Shown here: positions 7,835 to 15,880 of the stretch, one piece after another | Numbering within the stretch: the first letter of the stretch is position 1 | How the letters are laid out: each line of letters begins with the position of its first letter | DNA from: Prevotellaceae bacterium UBA3646 | GTDB taxonomy: Bacteria > Bacteroidota > Bacteroidia > Bacteroidales > Bacteroidaceae | Direction of reading: 5' to 3' | NCBI GenBank assembly: GCA_002373535.1 | Contig: DFKL01000088.1 | Location: 1-18,651, forward strand | Length of the DNA: 18,651 bases | The notes under the pieces: generated by a model | The model's database searches: none | Told to the model about the DNA's origin: nothing | Seen by the model: only the letters and a program-made list of their open reading frames with translations | Program-made: the position numbers and the translations under genes

Positions 7835-10800
7835 TTATCGGATTTTGAATTTCTCAATGTAGTTGCGCATTTTGGCTTTTGTCGAGAAATCTGGCCTCTC
7901 TGGCATCAGGTAACCGTCAATCAGGTGGACGACGGCATAGTTGCTTCCGTCGACTGTGATGCCGTTTAGTGAAGTGGCTTTTCTTACAGCTTTGCTGCAA
8001 CTGCGGTCACATGTCATTATGTTCTTTACGTCATGCATGGTACCATTGACCTCAACCTCGGACAAAGCCTCGTGGTATCCGGACTCTTTCTTGGTTGAGA
8101 CGGACAGGATCTCGTTGCTTCGCTTTACGTATATCTTGGTGAAGGTGTTGTGCATGTTGTCAAAGCTGTTTGATATCATTTCGTATTGCCTGTCTGATTT
8201 GTCGGCAAAGACACTGTTGTCGGCAAAATGCAGGCGGACGAAGTTAGTCAGCCATACGATATTTGCCTGGAGTCGCAGGGAATCCTCTTCATGTATCAGG
8301 TTTCCATCTTCGTCTTTGTCACAGTTGTCGAAGTCTGCGATGATATCCTCCCATTTAGGGAACTTGTGCTTCGTACCCTTTGCGTCAATGAAGCTGTACT
8401 CGTATGCCTTGTCCATCGCCTCGTTTGTAGGAGCAAATACCGTATAGTTGTAGTTCTGCCAGAAACTTACGTTGAAGTCTACACCGTTCTGATCCGTAAA
8501 TGTCGAGTATTTGGCAATAGCCGCATTCAGCTGTTTCAGCTGTGACGGGTTGTTGATGTCATACTGGCTTTCGTCTACCAGGCCTGATTTCTTGATTACC
8601 TCGTCAAGGTCAATGCCCGGATGGTCACACACTTCGTAGAACTTCTGGTAGGGATTGTTCTCTGCCGCACCTTCCGCTTCAGACTGTTGGCTTCCGCTGA
8701 AGCCGCGCGGAACATTGGACAGCACGCTCCATACCGATCGGGCAGCAGGAATCAGCGGCGCATTCAGTGTGAACGTATATCCGTTCTTGTAGTCACCGGA
8801 TTCCGTAACCTTTGCGCTCAGTACACCCTGGCTGCAGGCATTCTGATCGGCTTCGCTGCGTGCATCGAGATTGAGCTCGCGCTCGTTCTCAAGTTGGAAA
8901 CCTCCCTGTGCGGCAACAACCTTGCCGTTTTCGCGAATGACCTTGATGCCCATGCCGTTCTTTGACTTGTAGAATTCATCCTCTGAGTCGTTGATGTATG
9001 GAACCAGGCGTCCGTTGCTGGTATAGTAGTCTTTACCCAGTTCTTCATGCACGATGGTGTTGTTTTCCAGCATCAGACGCAGACGGTTTACGATCTCGGC
9101 CTGTGAGACCTGCTGCAGTGTCTGGTTATTGCCTATGGTGCCTGTGTTTACGTCGTAGTTTGCGAGTACGTACCATATATTCCCCATTTCGTCCTTCTGG
9201 GTTTTTGACGTTCCGTTGACAAATGGGAAATTGCCTTTCCCCGTATACAGCATACGCATTACGCGCGCATTTCCGTTTGAGGAGAAACTCATGGGGTCGT
9301 AATTGTACTTCAGTGCATTGTCCGAGGGAAGGAAGAATGTAAAGCAGCTCTTCATAGCCTTGAGGTAAGCATAGTAGTTGATGCCCATTATGGCATTTCC
9401 TCCCAGGTCCTTGTCCGAATATATCGACCAATACATGATCTTGTTGTCGGAAGCCTTCTTGATAAATGCTGGGGTCGCAACACAGTCAAAGTCCGTCGGA
9501 GTATATACATTATTCATTATATACACAGGTCCGTTGCATGCCAGCTGAACCTTATGTATGTTACCTCCGTCGGCTTCCATCCTTGTGTCGACTTCACTGA
9601 ATATGTCCTCCTGGGAATCAGCCTCGCTCAGTTTGAGCATCTTAGACGGAACAGACTCGACAAAACTCTTGAACATACATTGGTTTATGATCTTGGCCAT
9701 GTTCGTCAGAGGAATCTGGTCGATGTCGTCAAACAGTTTGTTCAGTCCCTCCTCGTCCAGTCCGTATTCGGTCGGGTTAAACGGATTCTTGGTGTATTCG
9801 TCTATCAGTACGCGGCCACCGCCGTCCTGGAAGTATTTGATCATCATCTTGTCGCTCGGAACGAAGATTGCACCCATGTCCTGTGTTACTTCCTTGCCGT
9901 ATGGATGGTATGCGTTCCATCCCGGGTCGAACTTCAGTATTGCAAGACCGTCGTTGGCAAAGATATTACCCTTCCAGTCTTTGCGTATCTCACGGTTGTA
10001 CGACTTGGTCGAGCCATACGAGCGTTCCGAATAATAGCGCTTTACATATAGGGTGTCCGTCTCCTTGAATTCGGGGTGTAGCAGACGATACTGCCTTGCC
10101 AGTTCCGTACTGTGGAACGGTACGGAGAACCTCTCAAGTATATGGCTGAACACGTTGGTCTCTCCGTTTGTGCGGATTACCTCTGCCATGTTTGCCAGCG
10201 GAACCAGTGGCTTGGCGGTGAATTCGAGATAGCCGTTCTGGCACACGATGTCTGCGCTGTCAAGCTTTGCGTCATATACGTGGACGTCACCGGTAGAGCG
10301 CGTCTCTCCGTTCATCAGTATACGGAAGTCGTTGTCCGTAATCTGGTTCCTGGACATGTACTCGTTGGTAAAATGCATCATCATTGACTGAGAACTGTCC
10401 TGCGACATGAGAATCTTGCTCTCAGGCGTGTACATCTCGCCGTTTCTGATTCTGGACCACTGGTCTGCTTCCGGGTAGTTGCTTTCTCCTATAGGCTGTT
10501 TCTGCTTTTCCTCAGACCACCTTGTCTTGAACAGGTCCGAAACGGCCAACAGCGCAATCGTGTCTGTCGGAGCTGCCTTGGTCGTATGGCGAAGAGTCTC
10601 GCCGCGTGTCGGATTGGTTCCGGTGCTGCTTGCCAGGTTTTCCATGACAATCGCATTAGGCAGCATGCTGGTGTTCAGCAGAAGCAGTTTTTGTGCTTTT
10701 GACAGATTCTCGTAACATGTTGCATTATGCCAAGGATTTGCAGCGGGCAGTTTTGCATTGTTCTCGAAAAATGCCTTCCAGGCATCATCGTTTGCGGCAA

Positions 10801-11083
10801 AGACGGTCCGGGAACCTGTCCGGGAGAGGATCTCCACAAGTTCGGGTGTCTCCCCCTCGTGCAATCCGGAGTTTAGTTCCGGATCTGCGATTAGTTTGAG
10901 GTAGTACTCATAGTCTTTGCTGTTTACGAGAGTCTCGTAGATGCTTTCGTTTAGGTACGAGGGCTTGGCCTCATCCAAGTGATAGTCATCACTACATCCT
11001 GCGAAAGTCCCGCCAAGAGCCAGTAGGCATACAATACCACTTGCATGCTTGCTCCATTTGCATAAACGGTTTCTCATACGCAT
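7835..11083 (-). CDS. Large FAS1 (fasciclin) multidomain surface lipoprotein, first gene of the SusCD unit
   Basis: 1082 aa. The N-terminus is a lipoprotein signal with the lipobox FAGC (Cys30) and then SDD, the acidic pattern of surface-exposed Bacteroidetes lipoproteins. Four segments carry the FAS1 core motif (F-A/L-x-T/S-N/D): TVFAANDDAW near 92-101, AIFVPSDKMM near 404-413, FFLPSDNAL near 581-589 and TVFAPTNEAM near 880-889. Each is followed by a beta-type closing segment, for example VYIMNNVYTP and the final VVHLIDGYLMPERPDF. Only the last copy is close to the consensus; the other three are divergent. FAS1 domains bind proteins or matrix polymers in many organisms. It leads the unit, 11 bp before susC, so it is probably part of the same surface complex. 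Two in-frame ATGs (11083 and 11077) are possible; no Shine-Dalgarno site decides between them. I see no enzyme motif. Confidence 0.9.
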   Translation of the reverse strand: MRMRNRLCKWSKHASGIVCLLALGGTFAGCSDDYHLDEAKPSYLNESIYETLVNSKDYEYYLKLIADPELNSGLHEGETPELVEILSRTGSRTVFAANDDAWKAFFENNAKLPAANPWHNATCYENLSKAQKLLLLNTSMLPNAIVMENLASSTGTNPTRGETLRHTTKAAPTDTIALLAVSDLFKTRWSEEKQKQPIGESNYPEADQWSRIRNGEMYTPESKILMSQDSSQSMMMHFTNEYMSRNQITDNDFRILMNGETRSTGDVHVYDAKLDSADIVCQNGYLEFTAKPLVPLANMAEVIRTNGETNVFSHILERFSVPFHSTELARQYRLLHPEFKETDTLYVKRYYSERSYGSTKSYNREIRKDWKGNIFANDGLAILKFDPGWNAYHPYGKEVTQDMGAIFVPSDKMMIKYFQDGGGRVLIDEYTKNPFNPTEYGLDEEGLNKLFDDIDQIPLTNMAKIINQCMFKSFVESVPSKMLKLSEADSQEDIFSEVDTRMEADGGNIHKVQLACNGPVYIMNNVYTPTDFDCVATPAFIKKASDNKIMYWSIYSDKDLGGNAIMGINYYAYLKAMKSCFTFFLPSDNALKYNYDPMSFSSNGNARVMRMLYTGKGNFPFVNGTSKTQKDEMGNIWYVLANYDVNTGTIGNNQTLQQVSQAEIVNRLRLMLENNTIVHEELGKDYYTSNGRLVPYINDSEDEFYKSKNGMGIKVIRENGKVVAAQGGFQLENERELNLDARSEADQNACSQGVLSAKVTESGDYKNGYTFTLNAPLIPAARSVWSVLSNVPRGFSGSQQSEAEGAAENNPYQKFYEVCDHPGIDLDEVIKKSGLVDESQYDINNPSQLKQLNAAIAKYSTFTDQNGVDFNVSFWQNYNYTVFAPTNEAMDKAYEYSFIDAKGTKHKFPKWEDIIADFDNCDKDEDGNLIHEEDSLRLQANIVWLTNFVRLHFADNSVFADKSDRQYEMISNSFDNMHNTFTKIYVKRSNEILSVSTKKESGYHEALSEVEVNGTMHDVKNIMTCDRSCSKAVRKATSLNGITVDGSNYAVVHLIDGYLMPERPDFSTKAKMRNYIEKFKIR

Positions 11084-11127
11084 AGTTTTAATTTATTTTG
11101 TTTTTTGTTTTTCTCAAATTTGGTTTA

Positions 11128-11164
11128 GGGAACATGCTCCCTTTTTTATGCGTGTCTTTACGCA
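11128..11164 (-). promoter_or_regulatory. Two small hairpins in the leader of the FAS1/SusCD transcript
   Basis: In the predicted 5' leader, TGCGT-AAAGAC-ACGCA (11149-11164) can form a 5-bp stem. After a run of A, GGGAGCATGTTCCC (11128-11141) can form a 6-bp stem with one G-U pair. On the plus strand the second one is followed by a T run and would look like a terminator, but no plus-strand gene leads into it. A role in translation or RNA stability is possible but unproven. Confidence 0.3.
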
Positions 11165-11175
11165 CTTTGTGTAAA
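11157..11175. repeat. 19-bp imperfect palindrome over the predicted transcription start
   Basis: TTTACGCA-CTT-TGTGTAAA on the plus strand: 8-base arms with one mismatch and a 3-base centre, abutting the -7 element. Its position over the predicted start suggests an operator for a dimeric regulator. If the start is near 11170 the RNA would not contain the whole hairpin, which favours a DNA-level role. Function is inferred. Confidence 0.45.
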
Positions 11176-11209
11176 CAAATTTAAGTATTTTTCAACTAAT
11201 GACACAAAG
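11165..11209. repeat. 8-bp inverted repeat spanning the promoter
   Basis: CTTTGTGT at 11165-11172 and its complement ACACAAAG at 11202-11209 are perfect inverted arms separated by 29 bases that contain the -7 element. One arm covers the -33 TTTG and the other the start site. Two further ACACAAA copies lie upstream at 11217-11223 and 11256-11262. Part of the match may simply reflect the -33 sequence itself. Confidence 0.35.
11176..11208 (-). promoter_or_regulatory. Bacteroidetes-type promoter for the FAS1/SusCD unit
   Basis: On the minus strand a TTTG at 11205-11208 (-33 element) is followed after 21 bases by TAAATTTG at 11176-11183, a full match to the TAnnTTTG -7 consensus. The transcript should start near 11170, giving a leader of about 87 bases before the ATG at 11083. 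It is the only full -7 match with a well-spaced -33 element that I found in the gap. The start site is inferred, not observed. Confidence 0.65.
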
Positions 11210-11640
11210 AGCATTAACACAAACATCTCCCGTTTAAGAGAAATTAACAAAAAAAACACAAAACAAAGGTTAACATGAATTAAAGGAACTGCAATGTGGA
11301 TGTGTCATAAGGACACTTTATTATCGCACTCTGACACTTTGTCGTCAATATTATCCTGTATTATTCACAGTCGCTATAATAAAAGCAAGGCATTATGCTC
11401 CCCCCAAAACCGCGCTGATTACAAAAAACGATACAACGGCTCTCTCCATATCTCGGAGAACTACACGGCTTCGTATCTGTAAGTTGTTAGAAATCAGGCT
11501 ATAGGTACCATATTACCACTATATCACATGCTAATCACATGCCGATCGCTACCCTGACAAATTCCCGGCCGCCTTCAGAAAAATATTTACGGTTTGTGAA
11601 GAACTAAGACTCCTTGCCCCTCCCAAAAAATCCCCTGACA

Positions 11641-11667
11641 TGTATTATTGCGACAGAGAATAATACA
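11641..11667 (-). terminator. Perfect 9-bp hairpin after the PBP gene, possible terminator
   Basis: TGTATTATT (11641-11649) and AATAATACA (11659-11667) are perfect complementary arms around a 9-base loop. On the minus strand the hairpin begins two bases after the PBP stop codon (TAG at 11670-11672). A run of six T follows about nine bases further on, after TGTCAGGGGA. The stem is AT-rich and the T run does not follow directly, so this is not a textbook intrinsic terminator. It may instead protect the 3' end of the mRNA. Confidence 0.4.
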
Positions 11668-11669
11668 GG

Positions 11670-14102
11670 CTATACTTCTGGTACGTCCTCGTTCTTCGTC
11701 GCAGGGATGTCCTGGACCGGCAGGGCCTCGCCGGCAGGAATAGGGTCCTGTTCAGTTTCCGTCGAGTCAGTGGTCAGCGTGTCCCTGACCTCTGTGGTGT
11801 CAGGTACCACGATGTCCTCGTCATATCCTGTCGTTCCGTCAAACCGTTTTTTGTATTTTGAGAAGGCAGGGTCGGACAGGACTTTCTCAATGAATTCTCC
11901 AAAAATGGGCAGTGCCGTTCTGCTTCCCTGTCCCAGTTTGCCACTACGGAAATGTATACATCTGTATTCACCTCCTACCCATGCTCCGCCTACCAGCTTT
12001 GGCGATATTCCTACGAACCATGCATCGGAATGGTTGTTGCTCGTTCCAGTCTTGCCTCCGAATTCCGTACTGCCGGCAAATCTGTGTATCCATGCCCACA
12101 GCGAGCTGATAGTCCCTCCTTCACCTTTCAGTCCGGCCTGTAGCATGACCTTCATCTTGTCAGCAGATTCTGCCGGTATTGCCTGCTCGTTTTTCAGAGC
12201 AGACTCGTAGATTATGTTCCCGTTACGGTCTTCTATCCTCGATATCATGATCGGCATGTTGTATCTGCCGTCGTCTGCAACGGTACAATACGAGTTCACC
12301 AGTTCCATCAGAGTGACGTCGTTGCTGCCCAAAGTGAGGGAAGGCGTCTCGTTGAGCGGACTTTCTATTCCCATGCGGTGTGCCGTCTCGGCAATGTTGT
12401 GTATTCCTACCTTCATTCCCGTCTTTACGGCAATCGTATTGATGCTCTTTGCAAATGCGCTCTTGAATGTGTGTGTCCTGTTGGTGTATACGCCGTCTGC
12501 GTTGTGCGGAGCCCATACGGTAGGTTTCCCGTCTGCATCTGTGTCTGGGTATGATACGTAGCTATCCGTTTCGGTGCTGCCTGGACTCATCCCCTGATTC
12601 ATGGCTTCAGTATAGACAAAAAGCTTGAAGGTAGATCCTGCCTGACGCCTGGATGTAACCTTGTCATATTTCCAGGAACCGAAGTCAACGTCTCCGACCC
12701 ATGCCTTTACTTCTCTCGAATCAGGTTCCATTGCAATGAAGGCGCAGTGCATGAACCTTACCATATGGCGTATGGAATCCATCGTACTCATGGTCTTCTC
12801 GACATTACCTCCATACGAGAATACACTGACCTTATGTGGTCTGTTCAGGTCGGCTTTTATGCTGTCTTCGTTGTCAAGATATTTCTCAGACAGATATTTG
12901 TATCTCGCCGTCCTCTTCGCAATGTCCGTGATAAAATTCTCTATTTCCCTTCCGTTTTCGTCTATCCATGGCGCAGTGTTGCCCCAGTGATGGTCAAAAT
13001 TCTGTTGGATGCGTCTCATCTGGTTCACGCAGGCCTCTTCTGCATACTTCTGCATTCGGGAATCTATGGTAGTGTGGATTTTCAGCCCGTCGGCATAGAT
13101 GTCCAGTTTCGTGTCTTTGTCGCATCCTGAAATCTCTCCCATCTCACACAGCCTGTCAATATATGACTTCAGGGACTGTCTGAAATACGGGGCAATTCCG
13201 TAGTCTTGCTCATCCTGCTCCTGCTCCTGGATGGTAAGCGGAGTCCCTTGCAGGCTGTCCAGTTGCTGCTGTGATGCAGGTGCTCCGTCAATTGTGATTG
13301 CGTTATGGTCAAAGGCATTCTGCAGGACGATATTGCGGCGCTCCAGGCTTCTTTCCGGATTCAGGATAGGGTTGTACGTACTTGTCGCCTTTAGCAGTCC
13401 TACGAGTGTCGCAGCCTGCTCCCATGTGATTTTGTCAGGTGTTGTGTCAAAGTATTTTCTGGCTGCTGTCTTTATACCGAAAGCTGCGCTCCCGAAGTCT
13501 ACGGTATTGAAATACATTGTCAAGATTTCTTTCTTGTCATAGACCATTTCCAGTTTGGTCGCGACGATCCACTCCTTTGCTTTCACGACAATCATTTTCA
13601 GGCCCGGAATCCTGCCTGACAGGCCAGTGCTGTATTGAGTCCTCACGCGGAACAGGTTCTTGGCCAGTTGCTGGGTGATTGTGCTTGCTCCGCGTGCACG
13701 GCCTCTGGTCATGTCCTTTACCGCAGCCAGCAGTCCTGTGTAGTCTATTCCGTGATGCCGGTAGAACCGTTCATCCTCGGTACTTATCAGAGTCTTTATC
13801 AACTTGGGCGATATTTCTTCGTATGTTACCGGAGTGCGCAGCTCGTTATAGTATTTACCCATCAGCACTCCGTCAGCACTATATACCTCGCTCGCTTCGT
13901 TGACAGGTGGATTCATAATGTCAGAGAAACCTGGCGAACGCCCGAACAGCCATAGGAAGTTGTTGTCTACTGCAAGCATGAAGATCAGGAATGCGACAAT
14001 AGCCGTTGTCGTCCAGACGGCAATCTTCTTGTACCATGGGCCGGAGTATAGCCTGTGTATGTTTTTACGGATAGAAGTCCGGTATGTACTCAGCGGTTTC
14101 AT
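11670..14102 (-). CDS. mrcA: Class A penicillin-binding protein (PBP1A type), transglycosylase/transpeptidase
   Basis: 810 aa, a bifunctional enzyme that polymerises lipid II and cross-links the peptide side chains on the periplasmic face of the inner membrane. A short cytoplasmic tail is followed by one membrane segment at about 28-45. The glycosyltransferase (GT51) domain shows EDERFYRHHG with catalytic E109, and GASTITQQLAKN at 138-149. The transpeptidase domain has all three penicillin-binding motifs: STFK (nucleophile S490, K493), SIN (553-555) and KTG (684-686). A tail of about 50 residues rich in T, D, E and P follows the catalytic domain. The gene is last in the pyrF-lpx-miaA cluster, 7 bp after miaA, so probably co-transcribed. 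The symbol is given by family (PBP1A); class A is certain, orthology to the E. coli gene is not. Confidence 0.95.
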   Translation of the reverse strand: MKPLSTYRTSIRKNIHRLYSGPWYKKIAVWTTTAIVAFLIFMLAVDNNFLWLFGRSPGFSDIMNPPVNEASEVYSADGVLMGKYYNELRTPVTYEEISPKLIKTLISTEDERFYRHHGIDYTGLLAAVKDMTRGRARGASTITQQLAKNLFRVRTQYSTGLSGRIPGLKMIVVKAKEWIVATKLEMVYDKKEILTMYFNTVDFGSAAFGIKTAARKYFDTTPDKITWEQAATLVGLLKATSTYNPILNPERSLERRNIVLQNAFDHNAITIDGAPASQQQLDSLQGTPLTIQEQEQDEQDYGIAPYFRQSLKSYIDRLCEMGEISGCDKDTKLDIYADGLKIHTTIDSRMQKYAEEACVNQMRRIQQNFDHHWGNTAPWIDENGREIENFITDIAKRTARYKYLSEKYLDNEDSIKADLNRPHKVSVFSYGGNVEKTMSTMDSIRHMVRFMHCAFIAMEPDSREVKAWVGDVDFGSWKYDKVTSRRQAGSTFKLFVYTEAMNQGMSPGSTETDSYVSYPDTDADGKPTVWAPHNADGVYTNRTHTFKSAFAKSINTIAVKTGMKVGIHNIAETAHRMGIESPLNETPSLTLGSNDVTLMELVNSYCTVADDGRYNMPIMISRIEDRNGNIIYESALKNEQAIPAESADKMKVMLQAGLKGEGGTISSLWAWIHRFAGSTEFGGKTGTSNNHSDAWFVGISPKLVGGAWVGGEYRCIHFRSGKLGQGSRTALPIFGEFIEKVLSDPAFSKYKKRFDGTTGYDEDIVVPDTTEVRDTLTTDSTETEQDPIPAGEALPVQDIPATKNEDVPEV

Positions 14103-14109
14103 AGTTATG

Positions 14110-15069
14110 TTATATATTCTCGCTAATTAGTGTCCAGATGTTCTCTGTTTCGTCAGGATGGAACCAATGCACGTCCTTGTCATGCATGAACCATGTCATT
14201 TGCTTCTTTGCATACACGCGTGTGTTCTTTTTTAACCTTTCGGTAGCCTTATTCAAATCCCATTCACCGTCTATTACCTTGAACATCTCCTTGTATCCTA
14301 CGGTGTTCAAGGCATTCAGCCCACGTCTCTGGTACAGCGAAGCCGCTTCATCCAGCAGACCTGCCTCTATCATTTTGTCTACCCTGGCGTTGATTCTTGC
14401 AAATAGCTCGTCACGGGGCCTCTCCAGGCCTATCTTCAGTATGCGGAAGGCTCTGTCTGCAGAGCGTGCGGTCGTGTCGTTGCTTCGCAGGGTGTTACGG
14501 GTCAGGAAACTGGAATATGGCTTCCCTGTGGAATAGCATACCTCCAATGCGTGTACGACTCTTTTTGCATTCTTGCGGTCAACCGTCTCGTAATGGACGG
14601 GATCCAATAGCCTCAGTTCTTCCAGCAAAGCGTCAAGGCCTTCGCTTTCCAGTCTTTTCCTTAGGGAGTCGCGCACCTCATCGTCAACCTTCGGGATGTC
14701 GTCTATGCCGTTGCATACGGCGTCTATATACATCATACTGCCTCCGGACAGCAACAATGCGTCGTGCTTGCGGAAAAGCTCCGACGTCAAGGCAAGTACA
14801 TCCTGCTCATACATCGCAGCGCTGTAATATTCTTCGAGTGCCAGCTTTCCTACGAAATAGTGCTTCACGCGACTCAGTTGTTCCTTGTCAGGTGAGGCCG
14901 TCCCGATACACATGCCATTGTATATCTGGCGCGAATCACAGTTCAGCACAGGACACTTCATCCTTTCTGCCAGCAGGAGAGTAAGCTCCGTCTTGCCTAC
15001 GGCCGTAGGTCCCAGTATGACGACCAGCAGTGGCTTCATGTTATACAGTTCGTCGTTGCAGGATGACAT
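14110..15069 (-). CDS. miaA: tRNA dimethylallyltransferase
   Basis: 319 aa. It transfers a dimethylallyl group to N6 of A37 in tRNAs that read codons beginning with U. Visible motifs: P-loop GPTAVGKT at 20-27, DSRQIY at 45-50 (D45 is the expected catalytic base), GTASP at 56-60, GGSMMYIDA at 109-117 and KNAKRVVHALEV in the middle. The length is normal for the family. The ATG at 15069 overlaps the lpxA stop (TAATG), which suggests coupled translation. A second in-frame ATG at residue 11 (MKPLLVVILGP) matches the usual family N-terminus better, so the true protein may be ten residues shorter. The PBP gene follows after 7 bp. Confidence 0.97.
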   Translation of the reverse strand: MSSCNDELYNMKPLLVVILGPTAVGKTELTLLLAERMKCPVLNCDSRQIYNGMCIGTASPDKEQLSRVKHYFVGKLALEEYYSAAMYEQDVLALTSELFRKHDALLLSGGSMMYIDAVCNGIDDIPKVDDEVRDSLRKRLESEGLDALLEELRLLDPVHYETVDRKNAKRVVHALEVCYSTGKPYSSFLTRNTLRSNDTTARSADRAFRILKIGLERPRDELFARINARVDKMIEAGLLDEAASLYQRRGLNALNTVGYKEMFKVIDGEWDLNKATERLKKNTRVYAKKQMTWFMHDKDVHWFHPDETENIWTLISENI

Positions 15070-15836
15070 TACCTGATGAAACCGCGTTTGCTGGTGCGTA
15101 TGAAGTCCAGGATATAGGCAATTTCAGGACTGTCGGGCTGCTCGTTCTCGACACGTTCGAGCAAGTCTTTCAACAACCCGGTTCCCTGCAGGATAGTCTG
15201 GTACGCCTTGTGGATGGAATCAATCGTGTCCCTCTCAAATCCACGACGGCGCAGACCCACTGTATTCAGTCCGCAGAACGATGCGGGGTCACGGGCGATA
15301 AGTGAATATGGCAGGATGTCCTGAGCCGTACGTGTGCCGCCGCCTACCATGCAATGACTGCCGATACGGCAGAACTGGTGTACCAGGACGTTTGCCGACA
15401 GGATAGCCATGTCGTCTACGACCACCTCTCCGGCAAGTTTTGTGCCGTTTCCTATGATGCAACTGCTGCCGATAATACAGTCATGGGCTATGTGAACGCC
15501 TTCCATCAGAAGGTTCCTGCTTCCTACCATGGTCTTGTTCTTGGCTGCAGTTCCACGGTTTACCGTGACATTCTCGCGGATGGTGTTTTCGTCGCCTATT
15601 TCTGCCGTCGTTTCCTCACCGGCGAACTTCAGGTCCTGGGGTACGGCACCTATAACGGCACCGGGAAATATAGTGTTTCCTTTTCCTATACGGGCTCCGT
15701 ACAGGACCGTGACGTTGTTCATCAGTTTGTTGCCGTCGCCGATGACGACGTTCCTGTCAATAAAGCAGAATGGACCAATCTCACAGTTTGCTCCGATTCT
15801 TGCCTCTGGATGTATGTAGGCTAATGGACTGATCAT
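15069..15836 (-). CDS. lpxA: Acyl-ACP:UDP-N-acetylglucosamine O-acyltransferase
   Basis: 255 aa, the first enzyme of lipid A synthesis, cytoplasmic and trimeric. It is built of left-handed beta-helix hexapeptide repeats (for example CEIGPF, VVIGDG, ARIGKG, GAVIGA). GVHIAHDC carries H115 and H118; H118 aligns with the catalytic H125 of E. coli. IRENVTVNRGT, HQFCRIG and GLRRRGF are the other conserved segments. G166 in MVGG aligns with the acyl-ruler Gly173 of E. coli LpxA, consistent with a long hydroxyacyl chain; that is my alignment by eye. It starts 44 bp after lpxC, and its stop overlaps the miaA start by one base. Confidence 0.97.
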   Translation of the reverse strand: MISPLAYIHPEARIGANCEIGPFCFIDRNVVIGDGNKLMNNVTVLYGARIGKGNTIFPGAVIGAVPQDLKFAGEETTAEIGDENTIRENVTVNRGTAAKNKTMVGSRNLLMEGVHIAHDCIIGSSCIIGNGTKLAGEVVVDDMAILSANVLVHQFCRIGSHCMVGGGTRTAQDILPYSLIARDPASFCGLNTVGLRRRGFERDTIDSIHKAYQTILQGTGLLKDLLERVENEQPDSPEIAYILDFIRTSKRGFIR

Positions 15837-15880
15837 TTATGTGTGTGTTTTATTGGTTGGTATTGTCCTATGTCTGTATC

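Larger units (their letters stand above)
11084..11669. other. 586-bp intergenic region between the two transcription units
   Basis: AT-rich spacer between the PBP stop codon and the first FAS1 gene. It holds a hairpin just after the PBP gene, a promoter with inverted repeats for the FAS1/SusCD unit, and a leader of about 87 bases with two small hairpins. No ORF here looks like a real gene of normal size. Between about 11285 and 11635 I see nothing I can name apart from a short GTGTC/GACAC inverted repeat at 11302-11316 and a distant inverted copy of the hairpin arm at 11355-11366. Confidence 0.85.

Noticed and set aside
11128..11147. Intrinsic terminator on the plus strand (GGGAACATGCTCCC plus T run)
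   Set aside because: No plus-strand gene reads into it. It is more simply a hairpin in the leader of the minus-strand FAS1 transcript.
11294..11482. Plus-strand open frame of 62 codons in the intergenic gap
   Set aside because: No ribosome site, promoter or recognisable motif; composition resembles random AT-rich sequence.
15837..15880. Frameshifted FabZ remnant after lpxC
   Set aside because: Only 44 bp are available. The in-frame continuation is 15 codons ending at a TGA overlapping the lpxA start and does not resemble FabZ.
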